In this document: piece by piece, positions 31,641 through 38,282 of the stretch
Numbering within the stretch: position 1 is the stretch's first letter
Layout: every line of letters starts with the position of its first letter
Assembly (NCBI RefSeq): GCF_002811245.1
Contig: NZ_NIVQ01000012.1
Span: forward strand, 30,811 to 94,810
DNA: 64,000 nt
Direction: 5' to 3'
DNA from: Vibrio salilacus
GTDB taxonomy: Bacteria > Pseudomonadota > Gammaproteobacteria > Enterobacterales > Vibrionaceae
Notes under the pieces: model-generated
What the model was told of the DNA's origin: nothing
Databases searched by the model: none
What the model saw: only the letters and a program-made list of their open reading frames with translations
Made by a program: the position numbers and the translations under genes

Positions 31641-31753
31641 TGCGCACCTCCTACCATTTTCGTGACGTCACGCAATTGGTTGGTAGTGCCGTACTCACAC
31701 TTAGACACCATTTTGTTGGCGTCAACAAAATGGTTGTTGTTCGTCATACTCAT
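31637..31753 (-). CDS. 38-aa ORF coupled between hsdM and dinD
   Basis: It begins MSMTNNNHFVDANKMV and ends MVGGAQ; its start overlaps the hsdM stop (ATGA) and its stop overlaps the dinD start (ATGA), so ribosomes reading the operon must pass through it. It is too short for most gene callers. It holds two HF/QL-x4-KMV segments, each encoded by a 28-nt palindrome. It might be a translated linker made of palindromic repeats, a remnant duplication of part of dinD, or a genuine small protein. Confidence 0.6.
   Translation of the reverse strand: MSMTNNNHFVDANKMVSKCEYGTTNQLRDVTKMVGGAQ
31653..31680. repeat. in-frame 28-nt palindrome, copy 3
   Basis: ACCATTTTCGTG ACGT CACGCAATTGGT: 10 of 12 positions pair, with CGTG/CACG adjoining the loop; encodes QLRDVTKMV on the minus strand. 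It lies directly before the dinD ribosome-binding site. Confidence 0.75.
31707..31734. repeat. in-frame 28-nt palindrome, copy 2
   Basis: Perfect 12-bp arms ACCATTTTGTTG / CAACAAAATGGT with loop GCGT; encodes HFVDANKMV on the minus strand. Confidence 0.85.
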
Positions 31754-33384
31754 TCAGCCACCTCCGCTGTGTTGCTTTGCGCCTCGTTAGGTACGATATC
31801 CTTTAACAGCGCTGCCATTTTGCTGCGAACATCGGCAAGCTCACTTTCAAGGGTGGTGATCTCAGCCTGTACCGCCACAATATCGACATCAACTTCTTCT
31901 TCGAAGGTATCAACGTAACGCGGAATATTCAGGTTAAAGTCGTTCTCTTTGATCTCGTCAAAGGTGGCCAAATGGGCGTATTTTTCTACCTCGTTACGGG
32001 CTGTTACCGCCGCAACAATTTTGTCTAAGTGCTCATCCAGCAGGATGTTTTGGTTTTTACCCGCTTGGTAATGATCTTTACCGCTGGCATCAACAAACAG
32101 CACATCTTTGCGGTTTTCATTTGCACCACCTTTTTCACGCGAGCGGTCAAATATCAGGATTGCCACTGGAATACCTGTACTTGGGAACAAGTTGCCAGGT
32201 AAGCCAATCACGGCATCCAGTAGGTTTTCTTCAATCAGTTTTTGACGAATACGGCCTTCAGCTGCGCCTCTAAACAGCACACCATGAGGGACTACTACGG
32301 CAATACGACCCTCTTTTTCAACGGCAGCTTCAACCATATGGCTGATAAAGGCAAAGTCGGCTTTTGATTTAGGCGGCAATCCGCGCCAGTAGCGGTTGTA
32401 TCTGTCTTCGGTAACATCGTCTGCACCCCATTTGTCGAGTGAAAACGGAGGGTTGGCAACCACGTTATCAAACTTCATCAGCCTGTCATTTTCGACCAAC
32501 GCTGGTGAGGTGAGGGTATTACACCATTCGATACGAGCAGAGTCGGAGCCGTGCAAGAACATATTCATACGCGCAAGCGCCCAAGTGCTGCCGTTGACTT
32601 CCATGCCATAGAGTGAGTAATTGCGGTCACCTACTTGACGAGCGGCTTCAATCAATAGCCCGGCTGAGCCACAGGCAGGGTCACAAATACGAGCCCCCGA
32701 TTTTGGTGCAGACAGACGCGCAACCAGCTCAGAGACTTTATGAGGGGTGTAGAATTCACCTGCTTTTTTACCTGCATCGGAGCCAAAGCGCTCAATAAGG
32801 TAGATGTAAGTGTTACCAATGACATCTTCAGACACGCGCGACGGGCTCATGTCGAGTGCGGGCTTGTTGAAGTCGTCCAGCAAGGTTTTTAGGCGGCGGT
32901 TGCGGTCTTTGGTTTTACCCAAATTGGCTTCGCTGTTGAAGTCGATGTTACGGAATACGCCTTCTAACTTGGCTTTGTTCGCGGTTTCAATATGCTCTAA
33001 AACAATGTTGATCAGCTCGCCAATGTTGGGTTCGTTTTTACGCTCTAACAATGAATAGTAGTTGGCCAAAAAGGTGTCGGTAACAACGGTTTTCTTCTCT
33101 TTGGTTGCTGGGTCTTCAATTTCTTCTGTCAGTTCCACCATTGGCAGCACAAAACGCTCGCGCTCAAGCTTACGTCTGATACGGACGTCGTCGTCACCGT
33201 ACTGTTTTTTATATTCTGCGTAGTGGTCATTCCATACATCGGAGATGTATTTTACGAACAGCATTACTAGGATGTAGTCTTTATATTGCGCAGGGTCTAC
33301 CGCGCCTCGGAAAGTATCGCATGCAGCCCATGCTGCATTGTTGATGTCTTTTTGCTGAATCTTGTCGTTCATATCTTTAGTCAT
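31750..33384 (-). CDS. hsdM: type I restriction-modification DNA methyltransferase subunit M
   Basis: A 544-aa N6-adenine methyltransferase. The N-terminal helical HsdM_N domain (about 10-160) is followed by the catalytic domain with SAM motif DPACGS (235-240) and catalytic NPPF (311-314). With HsdS it methylates the recognition site; with HsdR it forms the nuclease complex. The ATG at 33384 follows GAGGAATTTAT. It is the first gene of the six-gene overlapping operon hsdM / 38-aa ORF / dinD / hsdS / hsdR / YgjP-like. Confidence 0.95.
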   Translation of the reverse strand: MTKDMNDKIQQKDINNAAWAACDTFRGAVDPAQYKDYILVMLFVKYISDVWNDHYAEYKKQYGDDDVRIRRKLERERFVLPMVELTEEIEDPATKEKKTVVTDTFLANYYSLLERKNEPNIGELINIVLEHIETANKAKLEGVFRNIDFNSEANLGKTKDRNRRLKTLLDDFNKPALDMSPSRVSEDVIGNTYIYLIERFGSDAGKKAGEFYTPHKVSELVARLSAPKSGARICDPACGSAGLLIEAARQVGDRNYSLYGMEVNGSTWALARMNMFLHGSDSARIEWCNTLTSPALVENDRLMKFDNVVANPPFSLDKWGADDVTEDRYNRYWRGLPPKSKADFAFISHMVEAAVEKEGRIAVVVPHGVLFRGAAEGRIRQKLIEENLLDAVIGLPGNLFPSTGIPVAILIFDRSREKGGANENRKDVLFVDASGKDHYQAGKNQNILLDEHLDKIVAAVTARNEVEKYAHLATFDEIKENDFNLNIPRYVDTFEEEVDVDIVAVQAEITTLESELADVRSKMAALLKDIVPNEAQSNTAEVAE

Positions 33385-33464
33385 ATAAATTCCTCAAATC
33401 TGGTCAGTGTCATAAAGCGGGGCAGGCTATACCGATAGCGCCCCGCTAGCTGTAAGTTAAAAGG

Positions 33465-33695
33465 TTAAGAATCGAGTACGGCTGATTGAGTCCAGGTAAT
33501 CGACCGCCCAAATGGAGGGTAAATCGATGTACTGTCCTTTATGGTGTACCGTGCAATGACGTCACCTTGCTCGTTTAGCTCTTCACATTCATAGGTATCA
33601 GTGTCTTGGCCTTTTCGTTGCGACCACTGACTACTTACGATGTTGAGGGTATGCGATTCAGGTACACCTATTTTCTTTTTGTATTCATCACTCAT
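33465..33695 (-). CDS. hypothetical protein, 76 aa
   Basis: A 76-aa soluble protein (MSDEYKKKIGVPESHTLNIVSSQWSQRKGQ...), with a beta-rich pattern and no motif I recognise. A good AGGAG site lies 6 nt before the ATG and it follows the DUF2188 gene by 8 bp, so the two form an operon just upstream of hsdM. It might belong to the restriction module. No function assigned. Confidence 0.7.
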   Translation of the reverse strand: MSDEYKKKIGVPESHTLNIVSSQWSQRKGQDTDTYECEELNEQGDVIARYTIKDSTSIYPPFGRSITWTQSAVLDS

Positions 33696-33703
33696 AAGGG
33701 CTC

Positions 33704-33949
33704 CTATCCTTTAATGTCTTTTGGGTCGTTACCGTGGCTATCTTTGCGTTGTATCTGGCCGTCTTTGCCATGTACAACAAGCTCAGAACCTTCGCGCTTG
33801 CTTTGCTCCCGCGCCGCAGCTTCGGCCTCTCGTTTGGTGCTGTGTACGCTTGAAGCGCGTTCGGCACCGCCTTTTTTGTTCGCCCATCCATCAGGATGTG
33901 GTACGACATGTCGGGTATTGCCCTTGCTTGATGATGTATTCTTTGCCAT
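33704..33949 (-). CDS. DUF2188-domain protein
   Basis: An 81-aa protein matching DUF2188 over its length: HVVPHPDGWANKKGGAERASSVHSTKREA ... GSELVVHGKDGQIQRKDSHGNDP. These small proteins are widespread on mobile elements; function unknown. AGGAG lies 9 nt before the ATG. It is the first of a two-gene unit upstream of the restriction operon. Confidence 0.88.
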   Translation of the reverse strand: MAKNTSSSKGNTRHVVPHPDGWANKKGGAERASSVHSTKREAEAAAREQSKREGSELVVHGKDGQIQRKDSHGNDPKDIKG

Positions 33950-34043
33950 AATTTTGGCTCCTGTTTTTTGAAATGAAACGTGGATTAAAGTTTTGCTAAA
34001 AGTGCTGTCACACTTTCGGCTCGTCTAAACCCAGTAACTGTCA

Positions 34044-34622
34044 TTACTGGGTATTCATTGCTAAATTCATTAATATTGCGTCAGTTAACACCTCCTTTTT
34101 CTTTGCTAATGCATTCATTAGCTTCTGCTCGTTGATGGATAATTGGTAAATCTCAATGATCTTTTTCTGCACATCGAGACTAGGGACGACTATCTCCAGA
34201 TCCTCAAGTGCAGGTTTGCCAATCATTCTTACCGCCGTGCCTGTTGCCTTACTTTGCAATACTGCTTGTGAAGTCGGTTGATTAATAAACCAGCATAAAT
34301 ACGCTGGTATAACCGAATCACTTTCAACTCGAATTCGCAACAGTGGCGCAGCGATAACAGCATCACTCAACTCTTGGTCAATCAATGCTGCCGTATTAGT
34401 TTGACCCCTAGAGCGAAAGGCTAAGTCGTTATGTTTAACTCTGTGATGATCCTTTAAGTCCTGCATAGTAATCTGCACTAGCTCTTGGGCATTAACTCGG
34501 TTATCTTCAGTAAGATCCTTCATCTGAATAACAGAGATATTTCCATTAGCGTCTGGCTCAAGCTTTGACCTAAAAGAGTGTCCCATCTGTACAGAGGCAA
34601 TTTTTGTCAAATTAACTTTCAT
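34044..34622 (-). CDS. orphan single-TRD specificity-like (HsdS-type) protein
   Basis: 192 aa from the ATG at 34622, which follows GAGGTG (longer in-frame starts lack such a site). It has one target-recognition domain (1-145) and one terminal helical spacer (PSLDVQKKIIEIYQLSINEQKLMNALAKKK), so it is half the size of HsdS. Either an orphan half-S subunit able to dimerise, or a DNA-binding protein derived from one. It lies beside, but not in, the hsd operon and shows no obvious sequence similarity to either half of this HsdS. Confidence 0.78.
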   Translation of the reverse strand: MKVNLTKIASVQMGHSFRSKLEPDANGNISVIQMKDLTEDNRVNAQELVQITMQDLKDHHRVKHNDLAFRSRGQTNTAALIDQELSDAVIAAPLLRIRVESDSVIPAYLCWFINQPTSQAVLQSKATGTAVRMIGKPALEDLEIVVPSLDVQKKIIEIYQLSINEQKLMNALAKKKEVLTDAILMNLAMNTQ

Positions 34623-35075
34623 CGTCACCTCAAATGCGTTGTAATGGCGTTTCTGCAAATTTTTAATAAGCTTAAGCTGAGATTCATAAGCTGTCAATCA
34701 CTTATTTTGCAAAAACGTCGTTACTGTAAAACTTATTAATGGTGATTTACCCAAAGTCAGCCCATTTCACATTTAAAATCTCCCCTCAAATAGCCATATA
34801 GTGACAATGGTATTTAACTCCCTATAGCTAACTTTGAATTGGATTAACCAGCAATAAAATGCGTAAAAATGATGTCACCATCGAAAAAACTACCTGCGTG
34901 AAGACGAATAGTGCAACTAACTAAGTTGAACCATTGTTCACACATCTGTCATTTATCCTGCCAAAACACCATCTAAAAACAACTTTGAGATTTCAACTGG
35001 CCGCGCCTCATACAATTAGCGTATCGAAAAACAACCCAAAAGCGCTCTTACTCTCTGCCCACAGCGTGCAGCCCT

Positions 35076-35101
35076 ATGGGCTTTCACATGTGAAAGCCCA
35101 T
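35076..35101. repeat. 26-bp perfect palindrome
   Basis: Symmetric around CACATGTG, with arms ATGGGCTTTCACA. Its central 16 bp is identical to 24486-24501. It has no loop, so it is more likely a protein-binding site than a transcription terminator. Confidence 0.8.
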
Positions 35102-35130
35102 CAGCCCTCATGCACTACAAACAGACAAAA

Positions 35131-35275
35131 TCCCACAATAATCTAGAAATTTACCGCCACAATCCCACCAAAAAATAATCGACACTCAGATCCCACAATG
35201 ATTGGAGTACAACTCCCTACATCCCCGCCACAACAATAAAGCAACGAAAATAATCCGTAGCAACATCCCACAAAG
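35131..35275 (+). repeat. iteron-like repeats TCCCACAAT
   Basis: TCCCACAATA (35131), TCCCACCAAA (35163), TCCCACAATG (35191), a weaker TCCCCGCCACAAC (35222), and TCCCACAAAG (35266) in the same orientation, 28-44 bp apart. Degenerate; could be binding sites of MobI, a helper accessory factor, or a replication protein. Confidence 0.5.
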
Positions 35276-35365
35276 ATAGGTATCTGGAGAGCACAGGGAT
35301 AGGTCCCAGGAGAGGAATCGCTGCCATGCTTGCCAATCAGCGGTGGGACACGAGGAAAATTATGC

Positions 35366-35382
35366 GCTCAAAAAGGGCAATT
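35366..35382 (+). promoter_or_regulatory. putative activator box upstream of the MobI-like gene
   Basis: GCTCAAAAAGGGCAATT resembles the box before the AlpA operon (GCCCAAAATGGGC on that strand) and lies 61 bp before the MobI-like start. Compatible with AcaCD-type activation by a helper plasmid; not verified. Confidence 0.4.
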
Positions 35383-35442
35383 AGAGATGCGTAAGTAACC
35401 GTACGTTTGCGCTACCTTGAGCAAAACAAACAAGGAGCCACT

Positions 35443-36021
35443 ATGACTGTATTAAATGAACATTCCGCCGCCTATCAATGGCATCAACGAGCCCAGCAGC
35501 ACCACCCCGAAAATGAACAAGAATGCTTTGAACTCGCGCTATCACAATCGCTAAAAGCCCTTAATGATATCGAGAACTTTGCAATGCAGGAGCCCTATTT
35601 GCTTGAGTTTTTAGCCAGTTGCTACGCGAACCAATTTTGGCAAATCCATCGAACACATAAGGAAACCTCACCTGGCCGCTACGGTTGCCGTGTTCGTGTT
35701 CGGAACCATCGCTTTGAAGCGGCTTGGTACTACAACTGGTATCTCAGTACCAATCAAATGGCACAGCGACACAACAAAGAACAGCGTGTTCGCTCAAAGC
35801 ATTTATCCAAAGGTAAAGGCTTTCGTTACCCACCGGGGCGCTTTTCAAAAGCCAACGCTGAATGGGAATCCGATCTTATTGAGTACACAGAGGATGCCTT
35901 CGCACTGATCCGCGAAGTACGCCATGAAATCCTCACCATCAAACAAAAAGCGCAAATCTGTACAAAACGACTTAACAAACTTAGTGAACACTTTCAAAAA
36001 ATGGAGAAGCAAAATGGCTAA
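35443..36021 (+). CDS. mobI: MobI-like mobilization protein
   Basis: A 192-aa protein. The central and C-terminal pattern GRYGCRVRVRNHRFEAAWYYNWY ... HLSKGKGFRYP ... EWESDLIEYTEDAFALIREVR matches what I recall of MobI from IncC/SXT elements and their mobilizable islands, an auxiliary factor acting at oriT. The ATG at 35443 follows AAGGAG at 6 nt. The C-terminal half is helical and basic. It overlaps the next gene by 8 bp. The assignment is by remembered sequence pattern, so moderate. Confidence 0.7.
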   Translation: MTVLNEHSAAYQWHQRAQQHHPENEQECFELALSQSLKALNDIENFAMQEPYLLEFLASCYANQFWQIHRTHKETSPGRYGCRVRVRNHRFEAAWYYNWYLSTNQMAQRHNKEQRVRSKHLSKGKGFRYPPGRFSKANAEWESDLIEYTEDAFALIREVRHEILTIKQKAQICTKRLNKLSEHFQKMEKQNG

Positions 36022-36523
36022 GAAAACCACGCCCAACGTCGGCATAACACAACTAAACAAGGAAATTGAGTTAAGTAATCTCAAGTTGAAGCTGCCTGAG
36101 CCAGTTCCTTTGCCAGAAAGAATCGATGGTTTATCTGATTTCGTTGCGACAGAGTCAAAGCACTTGATGGCAGCAGCAAAAGAACTGAAGAAACAAATGG
36201 ATAAACTAAAGAAAGCCTTGTCAAAAGAGTACAACGTCGAGTACCCATTTCGCTATGAGTTCATTGTTACGAGTGAACAGCGCTTACCTAAAATCAAATG
36301 GCACCGCATGATCGCTCGTGGAGGTTGGTATCCTGAGCTTGAAACCCAAGAAGTTTCAAATGGGGTGTTACGTCGTTTTGCACATGCGATGGATTGGGAG
36401 ATTCCACTTTATCTGTATTTGCTAGACGAACTCAACCAACTGGAACAGCGTGTGAAGCCAATAAGAGAGCTGTCTAGCCAGGTGAGAAAAACGATGCGAG
36501 CGATAGAAAAGCTGCAAATTTAG
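36014..36523 (+). CDS. hypothetical protein, 169 aa, coupled to mobI
   Basis: It starts inside the last codons of the MobI-like gene (8-bp overlap), so the two are made together. A helical, lysine-rich middle (MAAAKELKKQMDKLKKALSKEYN, about residues 50-72) suggests a coiled coil, followed by a mixed domain containing WHRMIARGGWYPE. No family recognised. By context it may assist mobilization or DNA processing. Confidence 0.72.
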   Translation: MAKKTTPNVGITQLNKEIELSNLKLKLPEPVPLPERIDGLSDFVATESKHLMAAAKELKKQMDKLKKALSKEYNVEYPFRYEFIVTSEQRLPKIKWHRMIARGGWYPELETQEVSNGVLRRFAHAMDWEIPLYLYLLDELNQLEQRVKPIRELSSQVRKTMRAIEKLQI

Positions 36524-36627
36524 TTCTATCCAATCTGGAAGCTTCATGCCGTGAAATGAAGCTTCTACCCACAGTTTGCATTTTCAAAATCGATGATACG
36601 CTGGTAGTAAAGTGAGGAGAAAATGCT

Positions 36628-37329
36628 GTGATGAGATTGAAAGTTCAGGTTGAAAAAATCAATGCTGCAAGCGTCGATATCGCTTGGTTCGCGGGGTTGA
36701 ACAATCACGGTATCGTTACGGTTCAAATTGCTCAAAGTGAGTTCCGGTGCGCTATAGCAGAGTTAACGGCGGCTAGGTTCTTAATTCTCGACAAACAGGT
36801 ATTCGGGCGCTTACCAAACAGCGGTAAAGGTCTCGCGCTCAGCCTAACCAAAGAAACCATTTTAGCGGCCAAGAATGAAGCTCTCAAAGCAGCCGCACTG
36901 TTTCTGTCCAACCGTCTATGCGGTATCAAACTTTATTCTGACGAGATTGTTGATATCACTCATCCAGAAACAAAAGACATTATTACGCCTTATGCTTCAC
37001 CCTATCCGACGTTTGAGGTTGCAAAACTTGGCACCATCGCCATCAGTAACCATGCAATGCAACGCTACCAACAAAGGCACAAGCAAGGTGATATTCGCAA
37101 TCCATGGCACAGCTTACAGAAGCAACTCTCCCACCCAAACCTAGAAAAACTAACTTTGTCATCAAGAACACGCTTTCAAAAGCTACTCCGTTACGGAAGC
37201 GAGCAACATGAGATTTGGGCCAACCCTACAGGCAATATTTACTTTCAAATTGCATCCTTAGCGGAACACAAGTTGGTTGTGACGGTTTTTTCTCAGGTAA
37301 CGCATGCTTTCGATGAAATTCATGCTTAG
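36628..37329 (+). CDS. hypothetical protein, 233 aa
   Basis: A soluble 233-aa protein with no motif I recognise. The C-terminal half contains HAMQRYQQRHKQGD and many basic and aromatic residues, which could be nucleic-acid binding. GAGGAG lies 9 nt before the GTG at 36628 (an ATG follows directly at 36631). It may belong to the mobI unit but is separated by about 100 bp. Its last codons contain an operator for the adjacent repressor. Confidence 0.72.
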   Translation: MMRLKVQVEKINAASVDIAWFAGLNNHGIVTVQIAQSEFRCAIAELTAARFLILDKQVFGRLPNSGKGLALSLTKETILAAKNEALKAAALFLSNRLCGIKLYSDEIVDITHPETKDIITPYASPYPTFEVAKLGTIAISNHAMQRYQQRHKQGDIRNPWHSLQKQLSHPNLEKLTLSSRTRFQKLLRYGSEQHEIWANPTGNIYFQIASLAEHKLVVTVFSQVTHAFDEIHA

Positions 37330-37339
37330 GAAAGCTAAG
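37325..37339. promoter_or_regulatory. operator O3 CTTAG-N5-CTAAG
   Basis: CTTAGGAAAGCTAAG overlaps the end of the 233-aa gene and lies 37 bp before the 28-aa membrane peptide. It matches the two operators at 37818-37866. Confidence 0.72.
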
Positions 37340-37375
37340 CTAAATAGAGATAGAAGATACTTACAGGAGGTGAAT

Positions 37376-37462
37376 ATGGAACTTTGGATTTGGCTGGGCG
37401 GTTTATTACTGACAGTCGCCGCAGTTGGCGGGGTATTTTGGTATTCCGGACGAGAGCGATAA
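37376..37462 (+). CDS. 28-aa single-helix membrane peptide
   Basis: MELWIWLGGLLLTVAAVGGVFWYSGRER: one hydrophobic helix (about residues 3-23) and a basic tail. It has one of the strongest ribosome-binding sites of the window (AGGAGGTG, 5 nt before ATG) and a repressor operator just upstream. It is convergent with the Xre repressor gene 2 bp away. It could be a toxin-like, holin-like or regulatory peptide; no family recognised and it is too short for standard gene calls. Confidence 0.68.
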   Translation: MELWIWLGGLLLTVAAVGGVFWYSGRER

Positions 37463-37464
37463 CT

Positions 37465-37791
37465 TTATGACTGGTCGATGTTATCGAGTTCCTGCCTGAT
37501 CTGCTCAATAAGCGCCTGCTTTTTAGTTTCACTGAGCTTTTCAATCAAACATGCCAGTTCCGCTGAGCTGTCGGAATCTGAAAAGAAAAACGCAACAGGC
37601 ACACCAAGCTCCTGAGCAAGCTTTTGTAGCGTACCGATATCGGGCATATGACGCCCTTTTTCATAATGATTCATACGGCCACTCGCTGAACTTGGGTCCA
37701 TACCCAAACGGATACCAAGCTCCCTCTGGCTGATACCAACGCGATTTCTTGCCTGTTTAAGGCGCTGTGGAAATGGATTTGTTTTAGACAA
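37465..37791 (-). CDS. Xre-family transcriptional repressor
   Basis: A 108-aa protein. Residues 8-70 form a Cro/CI-type helix-turn-helix (LKQARNRVGISQRELGIRLGMDPSSASGRMNHYEKGRHMPDIGTLQKLAQELG in pieces), followed by an acidic helical tail (ELACLIEKLSETKKQALIEQIRQEL) for dimerisation. The start is TTG at 37791 with a weak ribosome-binding site. Its promoter region holds two CTTAG-N5-CTAAG palindromes, and a third lies on its other side, so it probably represses itself and both rightward neighbours. Target assignment is inference. Confidence 0.88.
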   Translation of the reverse strand: MSKTNPFPQRLKQARNRVGISQRELGIRLGMDPSSASGRMNHYEKGRHMPDIGTLQKLAQELGVPVAFFFSDSDSSAELACLIEKLSETKKQALIEQIRQELDNIDQS

Positions 37792-37817
37792 GTGAGAATC
37801 ATCATCAACCTACGATG

Positions 37818-37866
37818 CTTAGATTTTCTAAGTTTTAATTATATCTGTATACTTAGGAAAACTAAG
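37818..37866. promoter_or_regulatory. paired operators O1 and O2 with divergent promoters
   Basis: CTTAGATTTTCTAAG (37818-37832) and CTTAGGAAAACTAAG (37852-37866), 34 bp apart. Between them lie a leftward TATAAT (37843-37838) toward the repressor and a rightward TATACT (37848-37853) toward the membrane protein gene. Confidence 0.8.
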
Positions 37867-37884
37867 CAAAAAATGGAGACTAAG

Positions 37885-38268
37885 ATGAAAACACTAAAAA
37901 AGTTCGCACTATTTTGCGTTTTTTGTCTTGGTGCGTTAGTGACTGTATATCAAAGCTGGGGAGTGATGTTGATGGCCTTCACAAGCGTTATTTGGCTACA
38001 TAAGCCACTGGATGTTATACACAAAAATAAGTACACCGCGTTGTTATTTTGGTTTGTACTCTTTTATGTAAACTGGCTATTCGCTAGTGCCGCCGCCCTC
38101 ACCTATTTCTTCATTCATGTCTGGCATTTGCACCAAAAGAACATTCCGCTCAATGACTCGTCTTGCGTTAAGCGAGCGCCTCGACGCATCAACCCAAGCA
38201 CTGGTTTGTTGATGAAGAACAGGCACTTTGACATGACAGGTGAAGCTTATGGCTGGAAGATTGATTGA
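37885..38268 (+). CDS. small inner-membrane protein, unknown function
   Basis: 127 aa from the ATG at 37885 (TGGAG 5 nt upstream; in-frame earlier starts are inside the operator region). Three hydrophobic stretches (about 6-24, 25-42 and 53-78), then a soluble tail NPSTGLLM ... DMTGEAYGW that resembles a short motif seen at the end of many mobile-element hypotheticals. It is divergent from the Xre repressor and under its likely operators. Possibly an entry-exclusion or defence protein; not assigned. Confidence 0.75.
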   Translation: MKTLKKFALFCVFCLGALVTVYQSWGVMLMAFTSVIWLHKPLDVIHKNKYTALLFWFVLFYVNWLFASAAALTYFFIHVWHLHQKNIPLNDSSCVKRAPRRINPSTGLLMKNRHFDMTGEAYGWKID

Positions 38269-38282
38269 TATGGGTAGGTGAT

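Larger units (their letters stand above)
34623..35442. other. repeat-rich non-coding region, candidate oriT
   Basis: About 0.8 kb upstream of the MobI-like gene without a convincing ORF. It holds a 26-bp perfect palindrome (35076-35101), five degenerate TCCCACAAT-like repeats at roughly 30-bp spacing (35131-35275), and a GCTCAAAAAGGGC box (35366-35378). Related islands keep their origin of transfer immediately upstream of mobI. A possible 22-codon ORF (35326-35394) has a ribosome-binding site but is not called. Confidence 0.55.

Noticed and set aside
31423..31734. Palindromes in the restriction operon as Rho-independent terminators
   Set aside because: They lie inside reading frames, have no T-tracts, and the inner stems covary while peptides are kept.
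34858..34923. 21-codon ORF in the mobI leader
   Set aside because: No ribosome-binding site and no pattern beyond chance.
35131..35275. TCCCACAAT repeats as a CRISPR array
   Set aside because: The repeats are about 9 bp, degenerate, irregularly spaced, and no cas genes are present.
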